A DNA stretch of 64,000 nucleotides from Candidatus Schekmanbacteria bacterium (GTDB lineage Bacteria > CSSED10-310 > JACPHN01): the NCBI GenBank assembly GCA_016188575.1, contig JACPHN010000228.1:49163-113162 (forward strand). Direction: 5' to 3'. Below, in pieces: positions 25,260-35,132 of this stretch. The notes beneath the pieces were generated by a model. It was not told the origin of the DNA, ran no database searches, and worked only from the letters and a program-made list of their open reading frames with translations. Each line of letters begins with the position of its first letter. Position 1 is the stretch's first letter. The position numbers were made by a program, and so were the translations under genes.

Positions 25260-27692
25260 ATGTCCCGCACCGCTCGCTACCTCAGCAGCATCGCCTGTGC
25301 GCCAGTCCTCCCCATCGTCGCCATCGCGGCCGCACTGCTGGTGTCCTCGCCGCCCCTGCTGCATGCCGCTGCGGCCGACAACAACGTTGAGTGGGACGGA
25401 CTCTTCAGCGATCAGTCTGCGAACTTCATGACCCCAACCGAACCCAGCGCGAGTGACAACATAACGGTTCGGCTCCGGGCGTTTCGCAACGACCTGACCG
25501 CGGCTGCGGTCCGCTACTGGGACGGTGCCGAGCGCTTTGTGAGCATGACAAAGACGTCAACGGACACCGTCTACGACTACTACAGTGGCGTGATCCCGGC
25601 GCACAGCGAGACGATCTGGTACCGGTTCCGTATTACGGACGGTAGCAAGAGCGCCTGGTACAATCCGCTCGGCCCCTCGGATGCCGAGCCGTCGTCGCGC
25701 GATTTCCAAATCATCCCGGGCCTCAGCACTCCCGACTGGCTCAAGAATGGCGTGATCTATCAGATCTTCGTAGACCGTTTCTTCGACGGCGACTCCGGCA
25801 ATAATGTCGGGGCGAACGAGTATTCGCTCGGTGTTCACTGGGACGGCGACCACCAGGGAGATCCGGCGCGGGCGTACACGCACTCGAGCTGGTCTCACCA
25901 GCCGGATAATGCCCTGAAGCACCTGGCAAATGCCGGCACAGATCCCGGCGCACCGCAGGACGAAGGTCTCGGCCGCATGACCTATGCCGCCAATGTCGAC
26001 TTCTTCGGCGGCGACCTCGCCGGCGTCGCGGCGAAGCTCGACTATCTGCAGGACCTCGGCGTCACCGTGCTGTACCTCAATCCGATTTTTGCCTCGCCCA
26101 GCAATCACAAGTACGACACCATGGATTTCCGCATCGTCGATCCCCACTTTGGAGGCAACGCCGCGCTCCACGACCTGATCGACGCAGCGCATGGACGTGG
26201 CATGAAAGTCGTCATCGACGGCGTCTTCAACCACACCGGGCACTGGCACCGCTGGCTGAATCGGCGTGATGGCGATGAGGCGCTCGCCACGGGCGACTAT
26301 GCCCCCTACGCGGAGGACGGTGCCTTCCAGGCGGTCGAGACTGGGCAGTTTTCCGTCAGCAGTGACGGCGTCGCCGCTTCCACGGTCAATGCCGCCGTGG
26401 ACCGCTATACCTTCCGGGACATGGAGACCTATACCGCGGCCTGTCAGAGCCCGCTACCCAAGAATGGCGTCATCGAGGCTGACGAATACTTCTCGTGGTG
26501 GGGATTTTCGTCACTTCCCAAGATCAACTATGACGCAGACTCAAACGGCGATGGCATGGAGGAGCTCCGATACTGGCTCTACGGCGGTCCGAATGGCATC
26601 GGCAACCTTGGCGAATCTGCCTCCGGAACCGTGATCGCGGGGAGCATCGCCGAGGAAGTCGGCACCACCAAGCCGATTGCGCGGCTATGGATCGAGGACT
26701 TCGGCGTCGACGGTTGGCGGCTCGACGTTCCGAACGACGCGGGCGGGCGCAGCGCGGGGTACCCCACGTCGAACGACCACGCGATTTGGAAAGGCTTCCG
26801 CAAGGCAGTCAGGAACGCGCGCCTGGACACGTACATCTTTGGCGAGCTGTGGACAGAAAGCGATGTCGCTCCCTACCTCGACAACGGTGACGAGTTCGAC
26901 GCCGTCATGAACTACCACGGCTTCGCCGATCCCGTATCGCTGTGGGTCAATGGTCAAAACACGGCAGCCGAAAAGACCACTACCGACCTCGGCCAGGCGG
27001 ACATCATGACTGTCGACCAGTTGGACTCGTGGCTTTCAGGAACGCGGGCGAGCTTCGCAGGTCCAATCGTCTATGCGATGGACAATCTGCTCGATAGCCA
27101 CGATTCTCCGCGGTTCCTGCGCCGGACCAAGGCGCACAAGATTCTCAAGGGATGGAAAGAGGGCTCATGCGGATTCTATTCCAACCCCGACTTCTATGAT
27201 GGCAGTGGAGAAGACGTGTGGAAGCTGAAGCTGGCACTGTTCCTACAAATGAGCTACGTTGGCGCGCCTTCGCTGTTCTATGGCGATGAAGTCGGGCTTT
27301 CCGGAGCCGACGATCCCTCGTGCCGGCAGCCCTTCAACTGGAACTATGGCCAGCAAAGCTGGCGCGTGGAGCTTCGCGATCTGGTCAAGAAGCTTATTGC
27401 CGCTCGCAAGCAATATTCGGCGCTGCGAACGGGCTCGATGATGACCTTGTATCGGCACAACGACAATCAGATATACGCGTTCGGCCGCTGGGACAGCGGT
27501 GCTCGCATCACGGTTGTGCTGAATAACTCGAGCTACGCGCAAGACGTGTCGGTTCCGGTGTGGAAACTCGCCATTCCCGACGGCAACAACGTGCTGGAAG
27601 ATGCGCTAACGGGGGCGCGGCTGACGGTCGCCTCCGGACATGCTACGGTGCATGTCGATGGCCACTTTGGAGCGCTGCTGGTAAACCGCTGA
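25260..27692 (+). CDS. Secreted alpha-amylase family (GH13) glycosidase
   Basis: The 810-residue exported enzyme has a signal peptide (residues 1-38, ending HAAAA) and an N-terminal beta domain. The GH13 barrel carries all four regions: VIDGVFNHTG, GWRLDVPND with nucleophile Asp489, FGELW with acid/base Glu529, and LLDSHDS with Asp615. VIYQIFVDRFFDGD at the barrel start is typical of neopullulanase/cyclomaltodextrinase-like members. The C-terminal domain has YRHNDNQIYAFGRW. It hydrolyses alpha-1,4-glucans outside the cytoplasm. ATG 25260 has GGAG 8 nt upstream. It is controlled by a sigma-54-type promoter. Confidence 0.95.
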   Translation: MSRTARYLSSIACAPVLPIVAIAAALLVSSPPLLHAAAADNNVEWDGLFSDQSANFMTPTEPSASDNITVRLRAFRNDLTAAAVRYWDGAERFVSMTKTSTDTVYDYYSGVIPAHSETIWYRFRITDGSKSAWYNPLGPSDAEPSSRDFQIIPGLSTPDWLKNGVIYQIFVDRFFDGDSGNNVGANEYSLGVHWDGDHQGDPARAYTHSSWSHQPDNALKHLANAGTDPGAPQDEGLGRMTYAANVDFFGGDLAGVAAKLDYLQDLGVTVLYLNPIFASPSNHKYDTMDFRIVDPHFGGNAALHDLIDAAHGRGMKVVIDGVFNHTGHWHRWLNRRDGDEALATGDYAPYAEDGAFQAVETGQFSVSSDGVAASTVNAAVDRYTFRDMETYTAACQSPLPKNGVIEADEYFSWWGFSSLPKINYDADSNGDGMEELRYWLYGGPNGIGNLGESASGTVIAGSIAEEVGTTKPIARLWIEDFGVDGWRLDVPNDAGGRSAGYPTSNDHAIWKGFRKAVRNARLDTYIFGELWTESDVAPYLDNGDEFDAVMNYHGFADPVSLWVNGQNTAAEKTTTDLGQADIMTVDQLDSWLSGTRASFAGPIVYAMDNLLDSHDSPRFLRRTKAHKILKGWKEGSCGFYSNPDFYDGSGEDVWKLKLALFLQMSYVGAPSLFYGDEVGLSGADDPSCRQPFNWNYGQQSWRVELRDLVKKLIAARKQYSALRTGSMMTLYRHNDNQIYAFGRWDSGARITVVLNNSSYAQDVSVPVWKLAIPDGNNVLEDALTGARLTVASGHATVHVDGHFGALLVNR

Positions 27693-27961
27693 GAAGCGGG
27701 CAGCGAGACTGGGGCGAGCGCCTCAGTACCGGACGGACGGGTTCGCGCAGGTCTCGCCGCCACCTCAGTGGCGGCCGAGGTCGAAGAACACGCGCGCGCC
27801 GGCGGCGAGAAAGAGCGAGAACCTCACCGCGGCGAGCAACGTGAGCAATGCGGAAGGTCGCGGTCTCCGGTGCGCACTTGACCGCGGCGCGCTCGCCGTC
27901 GCCGCCAGCGGCACTACTGGCAGCGGCGAGCGGCATCGCCAGAGCCGGCCCGCGTACTAGC

Positions 27962-28393
27962 TCAACCGACCTGCTCGGCTTCGTCAAACGCCGGGAACGA
28001 TGAGGCATAGCGGTCTATCCACTCCCGCGCTGCTTCCTCCGTGCTCAGCTCCCGGCCCTCGGTGATGCTCATCTCAGCCTTGTAGTGCATGATGTGGCAA
28101 AGTTGCTCGAGCAAGCGGACGCGAAAAAGATCCTGCTCCTCAACAAAGGCGACGCCGATGTGGCACGTGCCTTCCCGCTCGCGGCACCAGGCGATCTTTC
28201 CCCGAGCCTGGAAGCGAGGCGAAACGATCGGGAACCGGACTTTCACACAGGTTCCGGGCGCGACGGCGTTCGCCGACATATAGCACAGTCCCCCCAGACT
28301 GATGTTTTGGAGTCGCTCTCGCCGTGTTCCCGTTTCGCTTTCCGCGGAAACGTCGATGGGAACATCAGATGGATGGCGAATGAACTTCCTCAT
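27962..28393 (-). CDS. PilZ-domain protein
   Basis: A 143-residue protein starting MRKFIRHPSDVPIDV. It has the RxxxR motif (RKFIR) and NISLGGLCY, the (D/N)xSxxG motif, which together bind cyclic di-GMP. VKVRFPIVSP and ARGKIAWCRE complete the barrel. The C-terminal 45 residues are helical and acidic. It is a single-domain c-di-GMP effector; the output partner is unknown. Start ATG 28393 begins right at the PilZ motif; 28414 would add seven residues. It follows hflC on the same strand by 55 bp and may be co-transcribed. Confidence 0.88.
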   Translation of the reverse strand: MRKFIRHPSDVPIDVSAESETGTRRERLQNISLGGLCYMSANAVAPGTCVKVRFPIVSPRFQARGKIAWCREREGTCHIGVAFVEEQDLFRVRLLEQLCHIMHYKAEMSITEGRELSTEEAAREWIDRYASSFPAFDEAEQVG

Positions 28394-28447
28394 GTCCTCT
28401 ACTTTTCGCCACATGGTTTGTTATCGGCTCGGTTGTATTCCGCCGAC

Positions 28448-29404
28448 CTAATTCTTTCCTTCAATGTGACTCAAGAATTCTCCTTGCGTCGACATGAGCA
28501 GATACGTGTTTTCGTCGATAGTCTGTTGATAAGTCTCCATAGTCTTGTAGAAAGAGAAAAATTCGGGATCGGCGCTATAGGCGTCCGCGTAGATTTTCGC
28601 GGCCTCAGCGTCAGCCTTGCCCTTGACCTCCTGAGCCTGTGCGTAGGCCTCCGAGGTAATTCGCTTTAGCTCCCGGTCCCGGTCGCCGTTGATCTTCGCA
28701 GACTCGCCGGCGCCTTCGGAGCGGAACTGTTCAGCGATCCGCTTGCGCTCCGAGATCATGCGGGCGTACACCTCGGCGCGCACATCCTCCACGTAGTTGA
28801 TGCGCTTGAATTTGAAGTCCAGGACTTCAATCCCGAGGTCCGATTCTTTGATGCGCGCGCCAGCCTTCTCCAGAACGAGAGCCGCCAGTCGATCGCGTCC
28901 CACCTGCACGCGCTCAGCGGCGGCGTCGGGTTCGGCCTGTGCACCACCGACGTGTTGATCCTCGGAGATGGCAAACTCGCGGTTCGAGCTGCGGACGACC
29001 TCGATGAGGTCATGTCCGGCGATCACATTGCGCGTTTCACCGTCGAGAATGTCATCCAGTCGTGAGCGCGCCCCGGACTCGTCCCTGAGTCGGGTGAAGA
29101 ACTGGAAGGCGTCGGATATCCGCCAGCGCGCATACGTATCGACGTACACGAAGCGCTTGTCCCGCGTGGGGACCTGATTGCGCTCCCCATCCCACTCCAG
29201 AAACCGTTTTTCGAAGCGATGAACGACCTGTATCACGGGGATCTTGAAATACAGACCCGGCTTCGTGGTCACCGTGTCACCGACGCGCTCGCCGAATTGA
29301 GTAACAAAGACCTGGTCGGCCTCGGTGACAATGTAGGCGCTGGCGCTGAAGCCCAGGATGGCAATTACCGCGCAGATCGCGACGACGATCAGAGTGTTTT
29401 TCAT
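28448..29404 (-). CDS. hflC: HflC, SPFH-family regulator of FtsH
   Basis: The 318-residue membrane protein has one N-terminal transmembrane helix (NTLIVVAICAVIAILGFSA). The SPFH/Band-7 domain contains QFGERV, PGLYFKIPVIQVVHRF and DTYARWRI. A long charged helix (RKRIAEQFRSEGAGESAKINGDRDRE) is typical of HflC. With HflK it forms a large cage around FtsH in the inner membrane, facing the periplasm, and modulates proteolysis. ATG 29404 overlaps the hflK stop (ATGA), so the two are translated together in stoichiometric fashion. Confidence 0.93.
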   Translation of the reverse strand: MKNTLIVVAICAVIAILGFSASAYIVTEADQVFVTQFGERVGDTVTTKPGLYFKIPVIQVVHRFEKRFLEWDGERNQVPTRDKRFVYVDTYARWRISDAFQFFTRLRDESGARSRLDDILDGETRNVIAGHDLIEVVRSSNREFAISEDQHVGGAQAEPDAAAERVQVGRDRLAALVLEKAGARIKESDLGIEVLDFKFKRINYVEDVRAEVYARMISERKRIAEQFRSEGAGESAKINGDRDRELKRITSEAYAQAQEVKGKADAEAAKIYADAYSADPEFFSFYKTMETYQQTIDENTYLLMSTQGEFLSHIEGKN

Positions 29405-30384
29405 GGCTTGACTCCCTCCAAGTTCAGGAGCGGGAGCACACTTTTGATGTCATCATCGACGATGATCTTGTGCTTGACTCGTGGGAAGATCTCCGCCATC
29501 GTCTCGAGGTAGATCCGCTTGCGCGTGACGTCAGGGGCGGAGCGGTATTCCTGCCAGAGGGCGCGGAAACGGTCGGCATCACCTCGCGCTCGATTTACCC
29601 GGTCCAGTGCGTATCCCTGAGACTGGGCGATCGTTTCCTGAGCTTGCCCCTTGGCCTTGGGGATAATGCGGTTGAACTCTGCCTTGGCTTCGTTTATCAT
29701 CCGCTCCCGCTCCTGTTGGGCCTGGTTGACTTCGTTGAATGACGGCTTTACTTTATCCGGAGGCGTAACGTTCTGCAATACTATTTGTTCTACATGGAGC
29801 CCATTCTGGTACTGATCACAGAGGTTTTGTAGTTTTTTTGCTACCTCGTCGGAAATCTGCTGTCTCCCCACTGTTAGTACTTCATTGACACTGTGATCAC
29901 CGATGACTTGACGCATTACGGCCTCGTTCATGTCACGGAACGTAGAAACAGCATTACGTACCTTGAATAGGTATGCGCGCTCATCACTGATTCTGTACTG
30001 CGTAATCCACTCAACAACAGCGACATTGAGATCTCCTGTAAGCAAGAGCGATTCGTCGCTGAAGTCCTTGTTGGAATAGACAGTGCGTCCTCCCGCAGCC
30101 TGTAGTGTGCGAAAGCCGAACTCCTCCTTGAGCTGGCGCTGAACGGGGACTTTTCGGACCGTCTCGATTGGAATGGGCAACTTGAAGTGGAGACCCGGCT
30201 GCAGAGTGCGGTGGTAGCGCCCAAACTGCAGGATCACGGCGACTTCTTCAGGTTCGACCGTAAACCAGATGCTCGTCGACAGCGATAGTACGAAGAGCGC
30301 CACCGCGACCTTGAGATACAGCGAAAGCCGCTTTCTCGCGTTTGGCTTGGGGAGCGCGCTGAGCTTGAAGTCACTGGGATTCAC
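29401..30384 (-). CDS. hflK: HflK, SPFH-family partner of HflC
   Basis: A 327-residue protein with an N-terminal cytoplasmic stub and a transmembrane helix (YLKVAVALFVLSLSTSIWF). The SPFH domain has VAVILQFGRYHRTLQPGLHFKLP and VVEWITQYRI, followed by the heptad-rich helix (NEVNQAQQERERMINEAKAEFNRIIPKAKG). The stub is shorter and less Gly-rich than in enterobacterial HflK. The start is GTG 30384, with GGAGGG 6 nt upstream. The 29,700-30,100 stretch is more AT-rich than its surroundings. Confidence 0.92.
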   Translation of the reverse strand: MNPSDFKLSALPKPNARKRLSLYLKVAVALFVLSLSTSIWFTVEPEEVAVILQFGRYHRTLQPGLHFKLPIPIETVRKVPVQRQLKEEFGFRTLQAAGGRTVYSNKDFSDESLLLTGDLNVAVVEWITQYRISDERAYLFKVRNAVSTFRDMNEAVMRQVIGDHSVNEVLTVGRQQISDEVAKKLQNLCDQYQNGLHVEQIVLQNVTPPDKVKPSFNEVNQAQQERERMINEAKAEFNRIIPKAKGQAQETIAQSQGYALDRVNRARGDADRFRALWQEYRSAPDVTRKRIYLETMAEIFPRVKHKIIVDDDIKSVLPLLNLEGVKP

Positions 30385-30438
30385 GATGTCCCTCCCCGAA
30401 TAGGTTCGCCCCGCGGATGTTTCGCGGTGTCCATGGCA

Positions 30439-30468
30439 AGTCTAGCAGCGCCACGCTCGTGGCGTCAA
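30439..30468 (-). promoter_or_regulatory. Possible sigma-70 promoter of hflKC
   Basis: On the minus strand TTGACG (30468-30463) and TAGACT (30444-30439) are separated by 18 bp. They lie about 55 bp upstream of the hflK GTG. The -10 match is moderate. Confidence 0.3.
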
Positions 30469-30501
30469 ATGCGATGCGACTTGACCGTAAGCAGTGCGAC
30501 A

Positions 30502-31563
30502 TTATTGCGGAGCCAGATCGACCAGAAAGGTCTGAATGCTTCCTTCACGCCCCTTGACAGCAATGGCGGAGGCCGCCTTGGCGAGGAATCCGCGACCTAA
30601 CCATCGCAGCGTGGGCGCGGTAATGAGGACTTTACCAGGGGGGCACAGCGGCTCGAGCTGCCCGGCAATGCTGATGATGTCGCCGACCGCGGAAGTGCGC
30701 TGTGCGCGATCCGCGAAATCGGAGCCCACCGGGAGCTCCTGCGAGCTGACGGCGACCCTGAGATGCGGGCACGCTCGCGCTGCGTTACGCCCGTCTCGTT
30801 GCCTGGAGATGGCGCGCTGAATATGCAGGGCGGCGCTCGTGGCCCGTGCCGGCGCATCGGGAACGGCGTGGGCTAGGCCGAACACCGCGACGATTGCGTC
30901 GCCGACGTCGCGCGCCAGTCGTCCGGAATAGGATTCGGCGACTTGCGCGCAGACCTGTTGGACCCGCAGGCATTCTTGCTGAATCTCGCCAGTATCCAGA
31001 TCTTCTGCGAGATGCTCCAGGTTGGAGACCGTCGCGAAGATGGCCGAGATCACCTTGCGCGGCGTTTGTCGCTGCTCACCCAGGCGATCGCGAAAGGGCA
31101 GGGTGGCCAGAGCGGGATCGGTCTTCGGATCAGGGTTCGGAACCGGACCTGGACCATCCGGGACGTCGCGCATGGCCTCGCGGTATTGCGCCGATGCGCG
31201 CAAAGCCCTGCGGATTCGCGCCAGGAGCTCGCGCGGATCGAACGGCTTGGTGACGTAGTCGATGGCGCCAAGCTCCAGTCCGCGCACCTTGTGGTCAACT
31301 TCTGCCATGCCCGTAAGAAACACGACCGGGCTGTCGAATTCGGCGCGCCGCCGGAGCTGAGCCAGGACTTCATACCCGGTCATGTCGGGGAGCATGACGT
31401 CAAGCAGCACAAGGTCTACGGGGCCCTCCTGAAGCAAGGCCAAAGCCTCGCCACCGGTGTAGCACGGGATGGCGTCATAGCCGACGTGGGTCAGGATCTC
31501 GCGAAGTCCGTCGGATATGGTTCGATCGTCCTCGACCACCAAGATTGTTTCTGCCGCCGCCAT
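30502..31563 (-). CDS. Response regulator fused to a degenerate class III cyclase-homology domain
   Basis: A 353-residue protein. The receiver (1-120) has EDD, phospho-acceptor Asp55 (LLDVMLPD), a Thr in VFLTG and Lys in YVTKPF. After a Pro/Asp-rich linker, residues 165-350 follow the adenylate/guanylate-cyclase layout: SAIFATVSNLE..., RDVGDAIVAVFG, LRVAVS and VGDIISIAGQLE. The first metal-binding Asp expected in the opening strand is absent (ATVSN). The N and R of the GDxVNxAxRLE motif are Ser and Gln. The catalytic residues are therefore incomplete, and a regulatory, non-enzymatic role is likely. No DNA-binding domain. Start ATG 31563. Confidence 0.85.
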   Translation of the reverse strand: MAAAETILVVEDDRTISDGLREILTHVGYDAIPCYTGGEALALLQEGPVDLVLLDVMLPDMTGYEVLAQLRRRAEFDSPVVFLTGMAEVDHKVRGLELGAIDYVTKPFDPRELLARIRRALRASAQYREAMRDVPDGPGPVPNPDPKTDPALATLPFRDRLGEQRQTPRKVISAIFATVSNLEHLAEDLDTGEIQQECLRVQQVCAQVAESYSGRLARDVGDAIVAVFGLAHAVPDAPARATSAALHIQRAISRQRDGRNAARACPHLRVAVSSQELPVGSDFADRAQRTSAVGDIISIAGQLEPLCPPGKVLITAPTLRWLGRGFLAKAASAIAVKGREGSIQTFLVDLAPQ

Positions 31564-31817
31564 GACGTGTGGTCTCCATCGATAGGAAAAGAGGCTCTCC
31601 GAGCTGCCTCCGCTCCGACTGAGCTTGCACCCCACCTCATGGTAGTGCGCGGCATTGGCGTTCGCAATCCCCGGCGAAGCGGATTCGGCGGCCTCACCGC
31701 ACGGCCACAGGGACAATCTCGGGGGTTGCACCGCGTCTCGGTGGTTATCACAATGTGCTGAGAGACAAGGCGCCGCGGGCTGGCGGAGCAGAGTGCGTAA
31801 CCAAGCAGGAGATGACC

Positions 31818-33470
31818 ATGTCCCAACATTCGCTCGCCGGACTGCCAGCTCCCCGGGAGCTGCTCGTCGACGTCCCGCGGCTCGTTTCTGCCTACTACAC
31901 GGAGCACCCGGACCTGGCGGAAGCGGGTCACCGCGTATCGTTCGGCACGTCTGGTCATCGCGGCAGCTCCTTGCAGCGCACCTTCAACGAGGATCATGTC
32001 GTGGCGATCGCCAGAGCCGTTTGCGAGGAGCGCGCGAAGGCGGGTGTCGCAGGTCCCCTCTTTGTCGGTCGCGATACCCATGCGCTCTCCGAAGGCGCCC
32101 ACTCAACCGTCATCGAGGTCTTGGCCGGACAGGAGGTCAGCGTCGTTCTCCAGGCAAACGGCGGTTTTACGCCCACGCCGGTCATTTCCCATGCGATAAT
32201 CCGGCACAACCAGCGCGTCGCCACGCCGCGCGAGTGGGCCGACGGCATAGTCATCACGCCATCGCACAATCCACCAGAGGATGGCGGCATCAAGTACAAC
32301 CCTCCGAGCGGCGGGCCGGCGGATGCCGCCACGACCGCCCGCATCGAGGCTCGCGCGAATCAGCTCCTGGAGCAGGGTCTCGGCGCCATCAAACGACTGT
32401 CGCTGCCGCAGGCTCTGGCTGCCCCCGCCACGCGACAAGTCGATTTCGCCTCGGAGTACGTCGAGGACCTTGCCTCCGTGATCGACTTCGAGGCGGTGGC
32501 GCGCGCTGGTCTACGGGTTGGCGTCGATCCGTTGGGCGGCGCTGCGTGCGCGTATTGGGAGCTCATCCGCAATCGTTACGGTATCGACCTCGAGGTCGTC
32601 AACCCGGTAATTGACCCGACGTTCTCGTTCATGACTGTTGACCATGATGGCAAGATTCGCATGGATTGCTCGTCCGTGCACGCAATGGCGGGCCTGGTCC
32701 GCATGAAGGACCGCTTCGATCTCGCCTTTGGAAACGATCCCGACGCCGACCGCCACGGCATCGTGACGCCGAAGGGCGGGCTTCTCAATCCGAATCATGT
32801 CCTGGCGGTGGCGGTGGAGTACCTGTTTCAGCACCGGCCGGGATGGAGCCGCGAGGCGCGGGTCGGGAAGACACTCGTCTCCAGCGCCATGATCGACCGC
32901 GTTGCGGCGTCCCTGGGGAGATCGGTCGTGGAGGTTCCGGTAGGATTCAAGTGGTTCGTCGAAGGCCTCCATGCCGGGCGGCTCGGATTCGCGGGCGAAG
33001 AGAGCGCGGGGGCGAGCTTTCTGGACCGCGCCGGACGGGTCTGGGCGACGGACAAGGATGGCATCATTGTGAATCTTCTGGCCGCGGAGATCCGCGCTGT
33101 TACCGGACGGGATCTGGCCGCACTGTATCAGGGGCTGGAGGATCGCTTCGGCGCCTGCGTGTACGCGCGCGTGGACGCGCCGGCATCAGCAGCCGAGCGC
33201 CGGCGTCTTGGCCGGCTGTCTGCGGCCGACATTGGCGCCCGGGAGCTCGCCGGCGAACCGATTGACGCAGTGCTGACGCACGCCCCGGGAAACGGTGCCG
33301 CCATCGGCGGGGTGAAGATCTGCACGCGAAACGGCTGGTTCGCGGCTCGCCCGTCGGGCACCGAGGCGATTTACAAGATCTATGCGGAGAGTTTTCGCGG
33401 ACCGGCTCACCTCGCCGCGATCCAACAGGAAGCGCAGGCGATCGTGGGCGCAGCGCTGGCCAGCGCTTGA
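31818..33470 (+). CDS. pgm: Phosphoglucomutase (alpha-D-glucose-phosphate specific)
   Basis: A 550-residue enzyme interconverting glucose 1-phosphate and glucose 6-phosphate. It shows [36 protein letters not shown] with the phospho-Ser in TPSHNP, the Mg-binding loop [24 protein letters not shown], and the phosphate-binding end [16 protein letters not shown]. All are diagnostic of the Pgm subgroup. Length is as expected. ATG 31818 is chosen because AGGAG lies 6 nt upstream; an ATG at 31812 is too close. It links glycogen/alpha-glucan turnover to central metabolism, matching the GH13 and CBM48 genes 4-9 kb away. Confidence 0.95.
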   Translation: MSQHSLAGLPAPRELLVDVPRLVSAYYTEHPDLAEAGHRVSFGTSGHRGSSLQRTFNEDHVVAIARAVCEERAKAGVAGPLFVGRDTHALSEGAHSTVIEVLAGQEVSVVLQANGGFTPTPVISHAIIRHNQRVATPREWADGIVITPSHNPPEDGGIKYNPPSGGPADAATTARIEARANQLLEQGLGAIKRLSLPQALAAPATRQVDFASEYVEDLASVIDFEAVARAGLRVGVDPLGGAACAYWELIRNRYGIDLEVVNPVIDPTFSFMTVDHDGKIRMDCSSVHAMAGLVRMKDRFDLAFGNDPDADRHGIVTPKGGLLNPNHVLAVAVEYLFQHRPGWSREARVGKTLVSSAMIDRVAASLGRSVVEVPVGFKWFVEGLHAGRLGFAGEESAGASFLDRAGRVWATDKDGIIVNLLAAEIRAVTGRDLAALYQGLEDRFGACVYARVDAPASAAERRRLGRLSAADIGARELAGEPIDAVLTHAPGNGAAIGGVKICTRNGWFAARPSGTEAIYKIYAESFRGPAHLAAIQQEAQAIVGAALASA

Positions 33471-33566
33471 TCCGTGGCCACGCAGCGGCTCCGTGTCACG
33501 CACCGCGAGCGGGGCGGGCAACACCCCGACCAGCTGGTCGTCGCGGCCACGAGCAGGACCGCCGAG

Positions 33567-33593
33567 CGCGGGCGCTGCCGGCGAGCGCCCGCG
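33567..33593. terminator. Hairpin between convergent pgm and terD-like genes
   Basis: A perfect 10-bp stem CGCGGGCGCT / AGCGCCCGCG (33567-33576, 33584-33593) sits in the 140-bp space between the two convergent stops. There is no T-tract. A bidirectional terminator is plausible. Confidence 0.45.
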
Positions 33594-33610
33594 GATCTCG
33601 CCTGACTGCC

Positions 33611-34192
33611 TCAGAGGAGCTTGCGCAAGACCGGCAAGACCTCTTGCAGATTCCGTCCGGACGCCGACTCGCCGATCGCCTGGACTTTCCATTCGCTTTC
33701 ATGGCGGTAGATCTTGCACATGACCTGCGCCGTGTGGTCTCCCTGGCAGGACAGGTCGTAGCGCGCGACCTCGGTTTTCGTCTGATCGTCGATCATGCGC
33801 ACGTATGCGTTGGCGACGGAGGAGAAGCCCTGCCCCGAGTAGCTTGTCACCAGAAACAGCATGGTCGCGACGTCAGCGGGTACGTTCGCGAGGTCGACAA
33901 TGATCTGCTCGTCGTCGCCCTCACCAGCTCCCGTAACGTTGTCTCCGGTGTGCACGACACTTCCATCACGACTGTGTAGTTGCCGGTACCACACCTGGTC
34001 GCGATCTTTGCCGTTGGCGTCGAACAACACGCACGACGCGTCGAGGTCCACGCTCTTCTGCTTGGTGAACATGGACATGAAGCCGGTTCGCTTCACTGCG
34101 TCCCACCCCAGCCCCATGATCATCTTGGAGAGTTTTTTCCCGGCGGCCTTTTCCAGCGAGATGCGCTGGCCCTTTTGCAAACTGATACCCAC
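33611..34192 (-). CDS. TerD-family protein
   Basis: A 193-residue protein of the tellurite-resistance/stress TerD family. It begins GISLQKGQRISLEKAAG and has MGLGWDAVK, VDLDASCVLFDANGK and GDNVTGAGEGDDEQIIVDL, where acidic residues ligate Ca2+. It ends with MCKIYRHESEWKVQAIGE. The start is GTG 34192, with GGAG 9 nt upstream. It lies 26 nt downstream of a second TerD-family gene on the same strand; the two probably form an operon. Members act in membrane-associated stress complexes. No TerC or TerB is visible. Confidence 0.9.
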   Translation of the reverse strand: MGISLQKGQRISLEKAAGKKLSKMIMGLGWDAVKRTGFMSMFTKQKSVDLDASCVLFDANGKDRDQVWYRQLHSRDGSVVHTGDNVTGAGEGDDEQIIVDLANVPADVATMLFLVTSYSGQGFSSVANAYVRMIDDQTKTEVARYDLSCQGDHTAQVMCKIYRHESEWKVQAIGESASGRNLQEVLPVLRKLL

Positions 34193-34218
34193 GTCGAATC
34201 GCTCCGCTCGTTGTGCTG

Positions 34219-34797
34219 TTAGCCGACGTTGACCCCGAAGTTGGATGCCAGCGGTCCGAGGCCTCCGACAAACCCCTGCCCGACGGCCCGAAACTTCCAT
34301 TCGGCGTCTTTTCGGTACACTTCGCCGAAGATCATCGCCGTTTCGGTGCTCGCATCCTCGGCGAGATCATAGCGCGCGAGCTCCTGTCCGTTGGCCTCGT
34401 TGAGAACGCGGATGTACGCGTTGTTGACCATGCCGAAGTTTTGCCGCCGGTCGTCGGCATCGTGTATGGTCACGGCGAAGACGATACGCTGCGTCTGCTG
34501 CGGCACCTTGGTGAGCAGCACCCGCAGCACCTCATCGTCGCCCCGGCCCGCGCCGGTCTGATTATCGCCGAGGTGCTCGACCGAACCGCAAGGCGACTTC
34601 GTGTTGTTGTAGAAAATGAATTCCGAATCCGATCGGACCTTGCCGTTTGGGTCAAGAAGGAATGCGCTTGCGTCCAGATCGAACGCGGCGCCGTCCGTGG
34701 CCCGCACATCCCAGCCGAGTCCCAGCATGACCGAAGTCATGCCCGGTGCTTGCTTGGACAGCGACACATTTCCACCCTTGCTCAATGACACTCCCAT
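34219..34797 (-). CDS. TerD-family protein
   Basis: A 192-residue paralogue of the downstream protein: [61 protein letters not shown] and [20 protein letters not shown]. The two Ca2+-binding clusters (DLDAS and GDNxTGxGxGDDE) are intact. ATG 34797 with AGGAGG 6 nt upstream is a strong start. This copy is closer to canonical TerD/TerE than its neighbour, which has an insertion around its MFTKQKS segment. Confidence 0.93.
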   Translation of the reverse strand: MGVSLSKGGNVSLSKQAPGMTSVMLGLGWDVRATDGAAFDLDASAFLLDPNGKVRSDSEFIFYNNTKSPCGSVEHLGDNQTGAGRGDDEVLRVLLTKVPQQTQRIVFAVTIHDADDRRQNFGMVNNAYIRVLNEANGQELARYDLAEDASTETAMIFGEVYRKDAEWKFRAVGQGFVGGLGPLASNFGVNVG

Positions 34798-35132
34798 ATC
34801 TGCCTCCTGAAAGCTCGATTGCTGAGCGCTTCCGAATGCCTGCCGGTAGCATACCCGCGGGGCGCGGCCAGCGCAACCGAGGCGCCCCGGTCGCAAATGT
34901 CACCGTGTGATGAGCGGATCACGCAAATTCGTGCCGGCTCTGTCTCAACCTGAGGAGGCCAGGGTACGCCTTGGCCATGTCCATGGGCCGTGAAGAGGTG
35001 ATAAGGGCGTTGCTGCCACGCGACCGGCGCCGCTGCGCGCGACGAAATCCTGGCAATCGGCTTGCAACGCGTGCACCCAGGTGGCCGGAAATCGGTCGCC
35101 GACAAGATCACCGCAACAGGCAGGAGAAAGTC

